From Gp7-AA10 sp035636095 (GTDB lineage Bacteria > Acidobacteriota > Thermoanaerobaculia > Gp7-AA8): 30,975 nucleotides of DNA. Of the stretch, positions 15,774 to 23,826 are shown piece after piece. The notes beneath the pieces were generated by a model. It worked only from the letters and a program-made list of their open reading frames with translations. It made no database searches and was not told the DNA's origin. The stretch lies in the NCBI GenBank assembly GCA_035636095.1, contig DASPZU010000106.1, forward strand, positions 1 to 30,975. The letters are read 5' to 3'. Both the position numbers and the translations under genes were made by a program. Position 1 is the stretch's first letter. Every line of letters starts with the position of its first letter.

Positions 15774-16835
15774 ATGACGACAAAAAAGAACATCGTGCAC
15801 GTCGTCGGCACCGGTACGATCGGCGAGCCGCTGATCGGCCTGTTCAACCAATTCAAAGAGCGCTGGGGCATCGACGAAGTCACATTTCACAAGCGGACAC
15901 CCAGCGCCAACGACCGGGCCAAGGTCAATCAGCTGATCGACCACGGCGCGCGCCTCGCGACCGACGAGGACGCCCGGGCGGACTTCGCTGAGTTAGGCCA
16001 TCGCGTTTCCTACACCGCGGAAGAAGCGATCGAGCAAGCGACGGTGGTCGTCGACTGCACGCCCGCGGGCAACGAGCACAAATCGAAGTATTACGAAAGG
16101 ATCAAAGGCCCGAAAGGATTTCTGGCGCAGGGATCAGAGTTCGGATTCGGCCGGCCGTACGCCCGCGGGATCAACGATGAGGTCTGCGGTGTCGATCAGC
16201 GGTTCCTTCAGGTCGTGTCCTGCAACACCCACAACATCTCGGTCCTGCTCAAGACCCTGGGATGGCAGAACGGCAAGGCGAATCTGATCGCGGGGCGTTT
16301 CGTGTGCATGCGGCGCGCGAACGACGTCTCCGACACCAAGGATTTCATCGCCTCGCCGGAGGCGGGGAAGCACGACGATCCGGAATTCGGAACGCATCAC
16401 GCTCGCGACGCCTATCACCTCTTTCAGACTCTCGGCGAGAAACTGAATCTTTTTTCTTCGGCGATCAAAATCAACACGCAGTACATGCACACGCTGTGGT
16501 TTGACCTGGAGCTGGGCTTCGACACGACGGCCGAGGAGGTCAAGGCGGCCTTTCGAAAAAACACGCGCGTGGCGGTGACGCATCGACGCTCGGTCAATCA
16601 GATTTTTTCCTTCGGCCGCGATCACGGTTACTTCGGCCGGATCTTTTCGCAGACCGTCATTCCGCTGTCGACGGTCAGCGTGCCGCATCCGCGCAAGGTG
16701 GTCGGCTTCTGCTACACGCCCCAGGACGGGAATTCGCTGCTGTCATCGGTGGCTGCAACGCTGCGCTATCTCGACGCCAGCAAACTCGAAGAGCGCGTCG
16801 ACGCGCTGCGGCCGTACATCTTTCGAGAGATCTAA
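15774..16835 (+). CDS. Type II (archaeal-type) glyceraldehyde-3-phosphate dehydrogenase-like protein
   Basis: This 353-residue protein resembles the archaeal, type II GAPDH family rather than the common bacterial GapA. It has an N-terminal dinucleotide fold (VVGTGTIGEPLIGLF) and the probable active-site cysteine C150 in VVSCNTHNISVLL, corresponding to SCNTTGLCR in archaeal enzymes. It also has RRANDVSD, a His pair in GTHHARDAYH, MHTLWFDLEL, and FGRDHGYFGRI near the C-terminus. The Arg that follows the active-site loop in archaeal enzymes is not seen here, so substrate or direction may differ. Type II enzymes interconvert glyceraldehyde-3-phosphate and 1,3-bisphosphoglycerate with NAD(P). It heads a run of genes to folC. 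The start codon sits right after GAGAGG. Confidence 0.75.
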   Translation: MTTKKNIVHVVGTGTIGEPLIGLFNQFKERWGIDEVTFHKRTPSANDRAKVNQLIDHGARLATDEDARADFAELGHRVSYTAEEAIEQATVVVDCTPAGNEHKSKYYERIKGPKGFLAQGSEFGFGRPYARGINDEVCGVDQRFLQVVSCNTHNISVLLKTLGWQNGKANLIAGRFVCMRRANDVSDTKDFIASPEAGKHDDPEFGTHHARDAYHLFQTLGEKLNLFSSAIKINTQYMHTLWFDLELGFDTTAEEVKAAFRKNTRVAVTHRRSVNQIFSFGRDHGYFGRIFSQTVIPLSTVSVPHPRKVVGFCYTPQDGNSLLSSVAATLRYLDASKLEERVDALRPYIFREI

Positions 16836-17240
16836 TTGCGTCGAAGCGAAAAGGCGATCGTCGCAATCGCGACGCTCATCCTGCTCACCGCTTACATCAC
16901 CCGCCTCTTCACGCGCGGCGGACCGTATTTCGAGCGGCCGCTGACGATCGTCGATCACGTCGGGCCCCAGAGGCACGAGACGCGCGACGCTCTGGTGCTG
17001 CTGCCGAAAGTGCGCCCGCTTCTGCCGCGCGGCGCGCGGGTGACGTGCTTCCAGCCCGGCAACCGCGACACGATGCCCGACTTTTTCGCGGCGGTCGGTC
17101 AGCTCCCCCAGCAAACCGTGGTGTCGCCAAACGGCCAGCTTCCGGAGTACGTCATCGCGGTCAGGCAACCCTTCACGAACACTTCCTATCGCGTCATGGC
17201 CGAGTTTCCTGAGGGACGGTTGTACAAGGCCATACCGTGA
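16836..17240 (+). CDS. Small membrane-anchored protein, unknown function
   Basis: This 134-residue product has a short basic N-terminus, one membrane helix (KAIVAIATLILLTAYITRLF, about residues 6-25) and a soluble extracytoplasmic domain of about 105 residues without a recognised family. That domain contains RDALVLLPKVRPLLPRGARV and YRVMAEFPEGRLYKAIP. The TTG start follows the GAPDH-like stop codon directly, with GAGAGA about 7 nt upstream as a possible ribosome site. Its stop shares GTGA with the start of the next gene, so the two are probably translationally coupled. The protein may be a partner of the GT-C-like protein that follows. Confidence 0.65.
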   Translation: MRRSEKAIVAIATLILLTAYITRLFTRGGPYFERPLTIVDHVGPQRHETRDALVLLPKVRPLLPRGARVTCFQPGNRDTMPDFFAAVGQLPQQTVVSPNGQLPEYVIAVRQPFTNTSYRVMAEFPEGRLYKAIP

Positions 17241-18505
17241 CGGACTTCCTGTGGATCGCCGGCATCCTCTTTCTGATTTTTCCGGGAGCGATCTTATGGC
17301 GCATGCCGGCGATCGGCCGCCTCGATCTTCCGGCCCGACTGTCGATTGCTCTCGCGGGCGGGATCGCGATCGTCACCGCGATTCTTTACCTCTACAACTT
17401 TGTGCACATGCCATGGACGCGGTTCACGGTGGGCGTGCCGCTGATCGCTTGCGTCATCCTGAGCCGCAGAGGCGGCGAAGGATCTCGTGATCAGGAATCC
17501 TTCGCTTCGCTCAGCATGACGACGATGCTCATCCTCATCTTTGCCGCCCTCACGATCTACGGCGTCGCGACCGCTCGGGAAACGTGCGGTGACCTCATCT
17601 ACTTCTGGGGACCGAAAGGTCAGCGCTTTCATCAGGCCGGATCGATCGATGCCGGATTTCTCGGATTTCGCGATTACTTCCTGATGCATTCCGACTATCC
17701 GCCGCTGGTCCCGCTTCTGTACGCTTGGGCATCGCTGGTGGCGCACCGGTTCTCGTGGTGGGGCGCGCTGTTCCTCATGCCGATTCTGCTGCTGGCAACA
17801 GCGTTTGCGTTTCGAGGACTCGCGCGCAATGGCTGGTACGCCGCCCTCCTAACCGCGATTCTCGGCTACGGCTTTGCGATCGGGATGGTGGGGGGTGCGG
17901 CCGATCCGGTGCTGCTGCTGTTCGAGGTCATCGCTCTCGCCGCGCTGACTTTTGATTTCGAGATCCTTGCCGTGATCGCGCTCGCCGCGGTGGCACTCAC
18001 GAAAGTCGAAGGGGCGGTGTTCGTGGCGATGTGCGCGTTTGCGTATCTGGTCACGGTGTGGCGGCGGGCGCCCTCGCCCGCCGCTGAGCGGCCGAGGGCG
18101 GCCGCTCCCACACTACGAGCGATTCTCATTCCTCTGCCCGCCGCGATTTTTCTCGGCTCGTGGATTGTCTTTGCCTGGCGCAATCAACTCATCGATTCCT
18201 ACGGTCTGGCGCGAGGCTCGATCCATCTCGATCTCTTCGCTTCCGTCGTGGGCGAGACGCTGCGGCAGGCGAGCTACAAAATCGCGTACGTTCCGTGGCT
18301 GGCAACGCTGGTTCCGCTGGCGTTGCGGCGAAATTTTCGCCGCGCATGGCTGCCCCTCATCGTCGCGGCCGGAACGTTGCTGTCGGCACTCTTCTACTAC
18401 CTGCACGCCGTCAGTCCCTCCTGGTGGATCGAAGCCTCGGCGCAGCGCGTGCTCCTCACTCCGCTGGCGTGTCTCGTGGTTGCCTCCGCAGCCGCGACTG
18501 AGTAG
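17237..18505 (+). CDS. Polytopic membrane protein, GT-C glycosyltransferase-like
   Basis: The 422-residue product has about 10 predicted membrane helices. After the second or third helix it has a loop with ETCGDLIYFWGPKGQRF and later SDYPPLVPLLYAWASL. Acidic and DYPP-type loop motifs of this kind are common in GT-C enzymes that use polyprenyl-phosphate sugars, but I cannot assign a family firmly. Two palindromic elements are embedded in frame. The one at 17453-17520 encodes about residues 73-95 (VILSRRGGEGSRDQESFASL), and the one at 18056-18113 encodes about 274-293 (VWRRAPSPAAERPRAAAP). Both fall in hydrophilic loops and keep the reading frame. GTG 17237 overlaps the previous stop; accD starts 12 bp downstream. 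Confidence 0.7.
   Translation: MTDFLWIAGILFLIFPGAILWRMPAIGRLDLPARLSIALAGGIAIVTAILYLYNFVHMPWTRFTVGVPLIACVILSRRGGEGSRDQESFASLSMTTMLILIFAALTIYGVATARETCGDLIYFWGPKGQRFHQAGSIDAGFLGFRDYFLMHSDYPPLVPLLYAWASLVAHRFSWWGALFLMPILLLATAFAFRGLARNGWYAALLTAILGYGFAIGMVGGAADPVLLLFEVIALAALTFDFEILAVIALAAVALTKVEGAVFVAMCAFAYLVTVWRRAPSPAAERPRAAAPTLRAILIPLPAAIFLGSWIVFAWRNQLIDSYGLARGSIHLDLFASVVGETLRQASYKIAYVPWLATLVPLALRRNFRRAWLPLIVAAGTLLSALFYYLHAVSPSWWIEASAQRVLLTPLACLVVASAAATE
17453..17520. repeat. REP-like palindrome inserted in a coding sequence
   Basis: Outer arms GTCATCCTGAGC (17453-17464) and GCTCAGCATGAC (17509-17520) pair at 11 of 12 positions. Inner arms GCGAAGGAT (17474-17482) and ATCCTTCGC (17497-17505) pair perfectly. 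I remember the GTCATCCTGAGC...GCGAAGGAT string as a widespread dispersed repeat in several phyla, but I could not check this. It lies in frame in the GT-C-like gene. Confidence 0.75.
18056..18113. repeat. Nested GC-rich palindrome inserted in a coding sequence
   Basis: Outer arms GTGTGG (18056-18061) and CCACAC (18108-18113) enclose two hairpins. The first is GCGGCGGGC/GCCCGCCGC (18061-18069 with 18076-18084); the second is AGCGGCC/GGCCGCT (18087-18093 with 18100-18106). Their loops, GCCCTC and GAGGGC, are complementary to each other, so a second fold of the whole element is possible. It is in frame in the GT-C-like gene. Confidence 0.75.
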
Positions 18506-18517
18506 AGTCGCCGTCCG

Positions 18518-19363
18518 ATGGCCTGGTTCCGCAAGGAAAAGAAGCCGAAGGAGCCTGTCGAGAAGCAGGTCACGATCCCGGAAGGTCTCTGGATCAAGTG
18601 CGACGACTGCAAGGAGATCGTCTACCGCAAGGAAGTCGAGCAGAACCTCAACGTCTGCCCAAAGTGCGGGTACCACTTCCGCCTCACTGCGCGCGAGCGA
18701 TTCGACATTCTCTTCGACGATAAGTCGTACAAGGAGTTCGCCGACAAGATCCGGTCCGGCGATCCGCTCGAATTCCGCGACACGAAACGCTATCGCGATC
18801 GCCTGAAGGTCTATGAGCAGCGGGTGGGCAGAGGCGACGCCGTGCTGTGCGCCGAGGGGAAGCTGGATGGGATGAATGTGGTGATCTGCGCCATGGAGTA
18901 CAACTTCATGGGCGGATCGATGGGTTCGGTGGTCGGCGAAAAAATCACGCAGGCCATCGAACGCGCTGTGGAAAAGAAAGAGCCGCTGATCATCGTCTCC
19001 TGCTCCGGCGGCGCCCGGATGCAGGAAGGGATTCTGTCGCTGATGCAGATGGCCAAGATCTCGGCCGCGCTGGCGCGGCTGGGCACGGCCGGCCTTCCGT
19101 TCATCTCCGTTCTGACCGATCCAACCACCGGCGGCGTCACCGCTTCCTATGCCATGCTCGGCGATCTGAACATCGCGGAGCCGAAAGCGCTCATCGGCTT
19201 CGCGGGGCCGCGCGTGATCGAGCAGACCATCCGGCAGACGCTGCCGGACGGATTCCAGCGCGCGGAGTTTCTGGTCGAACACGGCATGGTCGATCTGATC
19301 ACTCCGCGGGCGTCGATGAAGCCGACGCTGGCGCGCTTCCTCAGAATTTTCGCCGCGAAGTGA
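18518..19363 (+). CDS. accD: Acetyl-CoA carboxylase carboxyltransferase subunit beta
   Basis: AccD and AccA form the carboxyltransferase that makes malonyl-CoA for fatty-acid synthesis. The 281-residue product has the N-terminal zinc ribbon with C28, C31, C47 and C50 (CDDC...CPKC) and then the crotonase-type core. Core segments are GMNVVICAMEYNFMGGSMGS, VVGEKI, SCSGGARMQEG, SVLTDPTTGGVTASYAMLGD and GFAGPRVIEQT. The length is typical. ATG 18518 gives MAWFRKEKKPK, like the known MAWFxRxK starts of AccD. folC follows with a 4-bp GTGA overlap, a familiar accD-folC arrangement. accA is not in the window. Confidence 0.96.
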   Translation: MAWFRKEKKPKEPVEKQVTIPEGLWIKCDDCKEIVYRKEVEQNLNVCPKCGYHFRLTARERFDILFDDKSYKEFADKIRSGDPLEFRDTKRYRDRLKVYEQRVGRGDAVLCAEGKLDGMNVVICAMEYNFMGGSMGSVVGEKITQAIERAVEKKEPLIIVSCSGGARMQEGILSLMQMAKISAALARLGTAGLPFISVLTDPTTGGVTASYAMLGDLNIAEPKALIGFAGPRVIEQTIRQTLPDGFQRAEFLVEHGMVDLITPRASMKPTLARFLRIFAAK

Positions 19364-20565
19364 TCGCCAATCTGGTCTGGCTCGAGTCGCTGCAGGGCTC
19401 CGGAATCCGTCCCGGACTCGGCCGCATGCGAGCGGTGTTGCGCGCCCTCCGACATCCCCAGCGCGCCTACCCCTCTATCATCGTAGCCGGCACGAACGGC
19501 AAAGGATCTACTTCCGCGACTCTGGCCTCGATTCTGACCGCGGCCGGCCGCCGCACCGGACTCTACACCTCGCCTCACCTCGTCGACTTGCGCGAGCGAT
19601 GGATGATCAACGGGCATGTCATCGACGAGGCGTTGTTAGACCGGGCGATCGATCGCCTGCGTCGCGGTTCCGAGAAGATCGGAATCCTGCCGACATACTT
19701 CGAAGCGTTGACGCTCATCGCGTTCATCGCCTTTCGCGAATCGGAGTGCGACATCGCGGTGCTGGAGGTCGGGATGGGCGGGCGGCTAGACGCGACCAAC
19801 GTGGTGCGCCCGATCGCGGCGCTCATCACCCCCATCGGCTTCGATCACACCGAATTCCTGGGCGGCACGCTGCGAAAGATCGCCAGCGAAAAAGCAGGCA
19901 TCATTCATCGGGGCGCGATCGTTTTGACCACCAACGTGGAACCGGCCGTGGTCGATGTTCTTCGACGGCGCGCGGAAAAATTCGGAAATCGATTTGTGGT
20001 CGTCGAGGACGAGCACCCCACACCGCTCCCAGGCGATTTTCAGCGCCGGAACGTAGCGCTGGCGGTCCGTGCCGCGCGCGAGCTGGGCATCGGGCACGAC
20101 GCGATCGCGCGCGGCGTCGCGAAGACGCGTTGGCGGGGACGGCTCGAGCGCATCGACTTCGGCGGCAAACAGATCTGGGTCGACGGTTTTCACAACCCCC
20201 ACGCGGTAGCGGCCATCGTTCCTTTTATCCAAAAAAAAATCCCTGCTCCCCGGCTCCTCGTCTTCGGCATCATGCGCGACAAGCCGATCGACAGCGTTGC
20301 GCAGGCGCTCTTCCCGCTTTTCGACTCCGTCATCACGACTGAGCCCTATCCGCCCCGCAGCGCGAAAGCGGAAGATCTCGCCGAGGGCGCACGCGCGATC
20401 GGAATCGCAACGAAGGCCGAGCCCAAGCCCGAGCGCGCTTTTGAGCTTGCCATGCGCTCACGCCAGCGCAGTATTCTGATCGGCGGCTCGCTCTACCTCG
20501 CCGGCGCGGCCATCGCGTATTTCGACGAGAAGCGCAAACGCGCCGGCCAGAAGCAGAAGCGATGA
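19360..20565 (+). CDS. folC: Folylpolyglutamate synthase / dihydrofolate synthase FolC
   Basis: FolC adds glutamate to folates and, in many bacteria, also makes dihydrofolate from dihydropteroate. The 401-residue product has the Mur-ligase-type P-loop GTNGKGST, then TSPHLVDLRERWMING, LEVGMGGRLDATNVV, TPIGFDHTEFLGGTL, IASEKAGI, and WRGRLERI before a VDGFHNPHAV motif (GAHNP in many homologues). Near the C-terminus are LVFGIMRDK and LIGGSLYLAG. GTG 19360 is chosen because it shares GTGA with the accD stop and homology starts just after. The frame is open far upstream but only as antiphase of accD. The last 108 bp overlap the convergent YfhO-like gene. Confidence 0.93.
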   Translation: MIANLVWLESLQGSGIRPGLGRMRAVLRALRHPQRAYPSIIVAGTNGKGSTSATLASILTAAGRRTGLYTSPHLVDLRERWMINGHVIDEALLDRAIDRLRRGSEKIGILPTYFEALTLIAFIAFRESECDIAVLEVGMGGRLDATNVVRPIAALITPIGFDHTEFLGGTLRKIASEKAGIIHRGAIVLTTNVEPAVVDVLRRRAEKFGNRFVVVEDEHPTPLPGDFQRRNVALAVRAARELGIGHDAIARGVAKTRWRGRLERIDFGGKQIWVDGFHNPHAVAAIVPFIQKKIPAPRLLVFGIMRDKPIDSVAQALFPLFDSVITTEPYPPRSAKAEDLAEGARAIGIATKAEPKPERAFELAMRSRQRSILIGGSLYLAGAAIAYFDEKRKRAGQKQKR

Positions 20566-22359
20566 CGCCATCCACGCCATGACGACAGCGTTCCGATGGC
20601 GGCCGAACCGCAGGCTGACGACGTGAGTGCCCGCCGGCACGACCACCCCCAGGCGGTCGATGTTGAGCGGAACGGTGGTCAGATCGCGCCCATCGCTCCT
20701 GGCAGACCAGGCGCGAAAAAAACTTTGATTGATCAGAACCAGCGCGGGCGCGGGTGTGGCAACCGAAACCGTGATGTCCTGCAGCGTCTCGGCGTAACCG
20801 GTGACGCGTGCCAAAGGGGGCGAGACGAAGCCCGCGAAACTGGAGGGGGCCAGCGCGGCGGTGCGCTCATCGAAACGTCCTGTTTCGATGAGTGTCACTT
20901 CTTCGTTGACGCTCCGAACGCCCACGACGCGCGGGACGATCCAGGCGGGAGGCAGCGCGGCTTCCACCGCGCAGCCGGCCATGCGGAGGTAGTGCAGCCG
21001 GACGGGCGGCGGGGTCACCGACGCGCGCTCGGCCACGATGCGGCTCATCAAAGAATGCATCCCTTCCGGTGAGCGATTGAGGGCGTATCGCAGTCCCGCC
21101 ACTGCGCCGAAAATCGGCTCCATCGCGCGCGCCGCGCGGTGATATTCCTCGCGCGCCGGCCTGAGGCCGTATTCGATGTGCTCACTTCCGCAAATGCGCA
21201 GCGAAGGCATGGCCGCGACGCGATAGGGATCGAACCAGTCAATCGGAGCGCCGCGCACGAGACACGCCGCCAGCGGCAAAAACGTGATCACTCCCCACGC
21301 CCACCGCCATCTCCGATCGAGGCGGCTGACGAACATCGCCACCATGACGCACAGCGCGACCGTCAGCGCGATTGCGAATTTTTCGGGATAACGCGCGATG
21401 CGCACCGACGATGTCGACTCGACGGTGGCCTTGATGATGGGGTTGTACCGTCCCAGCGCGAAAAAAATCATGGTCGCCGCCACCGCGGTGTAACGCGATC
21501 GCGCGACGATCAAGGCTGGAACGACGATGATGCCGAGAAACACGGTCGAGAAGAGCCGCCCGCGAAATTCAGGATGGCCCGGATCGGTGAGAAATCCGAG
21601 GATGGGGCCGATTGCGATTTCGGCCAGGCGGCGCGGGAGCAGGGAGGCGTTCAATGTCGTCACCGCCGAGAAGCCGCGGGCGCGCTCGACCTCTTTGGCA
21701 ATCTCGGCGTACGCGATGACCTGCGGCGAAACCATCACCACTGCGATCACGAGCGCAGCGGCAACGATGGCCAGTCGACGCGGGTTCAATCGAACGACAA
21801 TCGCGGCCGAGATGGCCGTCGAGAGCACGACCACCGGCTCGCCGACCAGGCCGATCAGCCCGAGTGCCAGACCGAGGACCAAAGGATTTCTGCATCTCTC
21901 GACTGCCCAAAGCGCGAATGGAATCAGCGCCACCGCGCAAATGAGGTTGTAAAAGACAGTCGCGGAGATGGCGAGGCCGCTGGAGGCGTACATGGTCGCT
22001 GCGAAATGCGCCGCGGCGCGCGACGCGCCGACCTGCAACGCCAGCGCGCGCATCGCGAACCATGCCAGAGCCAGATGCAGCAGGAAATGGAGATTGAACG
22101 CCACGTGGGACGGGAGGAAAAGATACAAAATATTGTCTGGATAAAACGTCAATGTGTTCGGGTTGCCCGCCAGCGGTTGTCCGCCGCCGTCGTAGAAGTT
22201 CCACCATGGAATCTGTCCGGCGCGGAAGATGCGCGCCGAGATGACCTTGATCGGATAGTGCGTCCCGAAGTTGTCGCGGAAATAGAAGAAGCCGAAGACC
22301 GCGATGCCCGCGGCGGCAACCGCGACCAGAACAGAAAGTACGACGCGCCGAGCGGTCAT
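20458..22359 (-). CDS. YfhO-like polytopic membrane protein A
   Basis: The 633-residue product has about 12 membrane helices and a C-terminal periplasmic-type domain of about 200 residues followed by a last helix. Near the N-terminus it has a loop with HYPIKVISARIFRAGQIPWW, then NFYDGGGQPLAGN, resembling the YfhO family. These GT-C-fold proteins are implicated in glycosylating teichoic acids in Firmicutes. Further marks are ARYPEKFA in the middle and GVVVPAGTHVVSLRF near the end. YfhO-like protein B (26921-29257) shares these marks, so the two are paralogues. ATG 22359 was preferred over the TTG at 22389, which would reach toward the divergent glyA. Its C-terminal 35 codons overlap folC. The sugar and acceptor are unknown. 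Confidence 0.78.
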   Translation of the reverse strand: MTARRVVLSVLVAVAAAGIAVFGFFYFRDNFGTHYPIKVISARIFRAGQIPWWNFYDGGGQPLAGNPNTLTFYPDNILYLFLPSHVAFNLHFLLHLALAWFAMRALALQVGASRAAAHFAATMYASSGLAISATVFYNLICAVALIPFALWAVERCRNPLVLGLALGLIGLVGEPVVVLSTAISAAIVVRLNPRRLAIVAAALVIAVVMVSPQVIAYAEIAKEVERARGFSAVTTLNASLLPRRLAEIAIGPILGFLTDPGHPEFRGRLFSTVFLGIIVVPALIVARSRYTAVAATMIFFALGRYNPIIKATVESTSSVRIARYPEKFAIALTVALCVMVAMFVSRLDRRWRWAWGVITFLPLAACLVRGAPIDWFDPYRVAAMPSLRICGSEHIEYGLRPAREEYHRAARAMEPIFGAVAGLRYALNRSPEGMHSLMSRIVAERASVTPPPVRLHYLRMAGCAVEAALPPAWIVPRVVGVRSVNEEVTLIETGRFDERTAALAPSSFAGFVSPPLARVTGYAETLQDITVSVATPAPALVLINQSFFRAWSARSDGRDLTTVPLNIDRLGVVVPAGTHVVSLRFGRHRNAVVMAWMASSLLLLAGAFALLVEIRDGRAGEVERAADQNTALA

Positions 22360-22406
22360 CGCATCGTTGATTATCGAGTAAGATCGCAAGACTTAGGAGA
22401 ACCGCA

Positions 22407-23684
22407 ATGGCTGTCCTTCAGGAACATGCGGCCACCGGCCACGATTTTTTGCAGCGATCGCTCGCCGAAGTCGATCCCGAAATCGCCGATGCCATCAAGC
22501 TCGAGACCGAGCGGCAGAACGACACTCTCGAGCTGATCGCCTCCGAAAATCACGTCTCGCGCGCGGTGCTGACCGCCATGGGCTCGGTATTCACCAACAA
22601 GTACGCCGAGGGTTATTCCGGCAAACGCTATTACGGCGGGTGCGGTCCGACCGATATCGTGGAGAACATCGCCATCGAGCGCGCCAAAAAGCTCTTCGGC
22701 GCCGAGCACGCCAACGTGCAGCCGCACTCCGGCTCGCAGGCCAACATGACGGTTTACTTCGCGGTCCTCAAACCCGGCGACACGATCATGGGAATGGACC
22801 TGTCGCACGGCGGGCATCTCACGCACGGACATCCGCTGTCGTACAGCGGCCGCGATTTCAAGGTCGTGGCCTATCACGTTCGCAAGGAAGATGAGCGCAT
22901 CGACTACGACGAGATGGACCGTCTGGCGCAGGAGCACAAGCCGCGGCTGATCATCTGCGGCGCGTCGGCGTATTCGCGCGTCATCGACTTCAAACGGATT
23001 CGCGAGATCTGCGACCGCTCCGGCGCGCTGATGATGGCCGACATCGCGCACATCGCCGGCCTGGTTGTCACCGGCAATCATCCCTCGCCCATTCCATACG
23101 CCGACTTTGTGACCACCACCACCCACAAGACCCTTCGCGGTCCGCGCGCGGGATTGGTCTTGTGCAAAGAGAAATACGCCAAGGACCTCGATCGCGCGCT
23201 CTTTCCGGGCGTACAGGGGGGACCGCTGGTGCACATCGTGGCGGCGAAAGCGGTCTCGTTTCAGGAAGCGCTGTCGCCCGAGTTCAAGGAATATCAAACA
23301 CAGATCGTTCGCAACGCCAAAGCGCTGGCACAGGCGGTCGGCGAGACCGGCTTCCGGATCGTGTCGGGCGGAACGGACAACCATCTGTTCATGACCGACG
23401 TCTTCTCGAAAGGCATCACCGGCAAGGACGGGCAGAACATGCTCGAAGCCGCGAACATCACCGTCAACAAGAACACCATTCCGTTCGACACGCAGAAGCC
23501 GATGGTCGCGTCGGGCCTCCGCATCGGAACGCCGGCCGTGACGACGCGCGGCCTTCGCGAGCCGGACATGAAGACGATCGCGCAGCTGATCGCGCGCGTC
23601 CTCGATGCGAAAGGAGACTCGGGAGTGATCGCGCAGGTCAAGAAGGACGTCAAGGAACTGTGCGATCGATTTCCCATCTATTGA
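22407..23684 (+). CDS. glyA: Serine hydroxymethyltransferase
   Basis: GlyA is the PLP enzyme that converts serine and tetrahydrofolate to glycine and methylene-tetrahydrofolate. The 425-residue product has LELIASENHVSRAVL, the NKYAEGYSGKRYYGGC segment, QPHSGSQANMTVYFAVLKPG, and the PLP-lysine K241 in TTTTHKTLRGPR. It ends with SGLRIGTPAVTTRG. Length is typical. A clear AGGAGA (22395-22400) lies 6 nt before ATG 22407. The leader is too short for a glycine riboswitch. The gene is followed after 1 bp by a tiny basic protein gene and then the siroheme-pathway gene. FolC, encoded nearby, acts on the same folate pool. Confidence 0.97.
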   Translation: MAVLQEHAATGHDFLQRSLAEVDPEIADAIKLETERQNDTLELIASENHVSRAVLTAMGSVFTNKYAEGYSGKRYYGGCGPTDIVENIAIERAKKLFGAEHANVQPHSGSQANMTVYFAVLKPGDTIMGMDLSHGGHLTHGHPLSYSGRDFKVVAYHVRKEDERIDYDEMDRLAQEHKPRLIICGASAYSRVIDFKRIREICDRSGALMMADIAHIAGLVVTGNHPSPIPYADFVTTTTHKTLRGPRAGLVLCKEKYAKDLDRALFPGVQGGPLVHIVAAKAVSFQEALSPEFKEYQTQIVRNAKALAQAVGETGFRIVSGGTDNHLFMTDVFSKGITGKDGQNMLEAANITVNKNTIPFDTQKPMVASGLRIGTPAVTTRGLREPDMKTIAQLIARVLDAKGDSGVIAQVKKDVKELCDRFPIY

Positions 23685-23685
23685 C

Positions 23686-23817
23686 ATGTCTCGACGAAAC
23701 GGCGACAAGGCACGCACTTCACGTCAGCGAAAGCAGCGGATCGTCCAGCGGGCCAAGGCGCGGGCGCTGCGCGCCGCAGCGACGAAGCAGCAGCCGGCCA
23801 AGACCACACCGCGCTAA
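23686..23817 (+). CDS. Very small basic protein (43 residues)
   Basis: This is an ATG to TAA frame of 43 codons beginning MSRRNGDKARTSRQRKQRIV and ending KTTPR. About one third of the residues are Arg or Lys and the rest is mostly Gln and Ala, with no hydrophobic core. It starts 1 bp after the glyA stop codon and ends 9 bp before the next gene, so it neatly fills the gap inside an operon. That argues for a real gene. I recall similar short MSRRxGDKAR-type proteins in acidobacterial genomes but cannot verify this. Nucleic-acid or ribosome binding is a guess from charge alone. Confidence 0.65.
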   Translation: MSRRNGDKARTSRQRKQRIVQRAKARALRAAATKQQPAKTTPR

Positions 23818-23826
23818 ACTTTCCGG

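Noticed and set aside
17453..17520. Frameshift or pseudogene in the GT-C-like gene caused by the palindrome
   Set aside because: The frame stays open before and after the element and membrane helices continue in the same frame.
22360..22406. Glycine or THF riboswitch in front of glyA
   Set aside because: The whole gap to the divergent gene is under 50 bp, too short for either aptamer.
21139..23717. Long open frames opposite YfhO-like A and glyA
   Set aside because: Low-complexity charged translations without membrane or catalytic features. The opposite strands encode convincing proteins.
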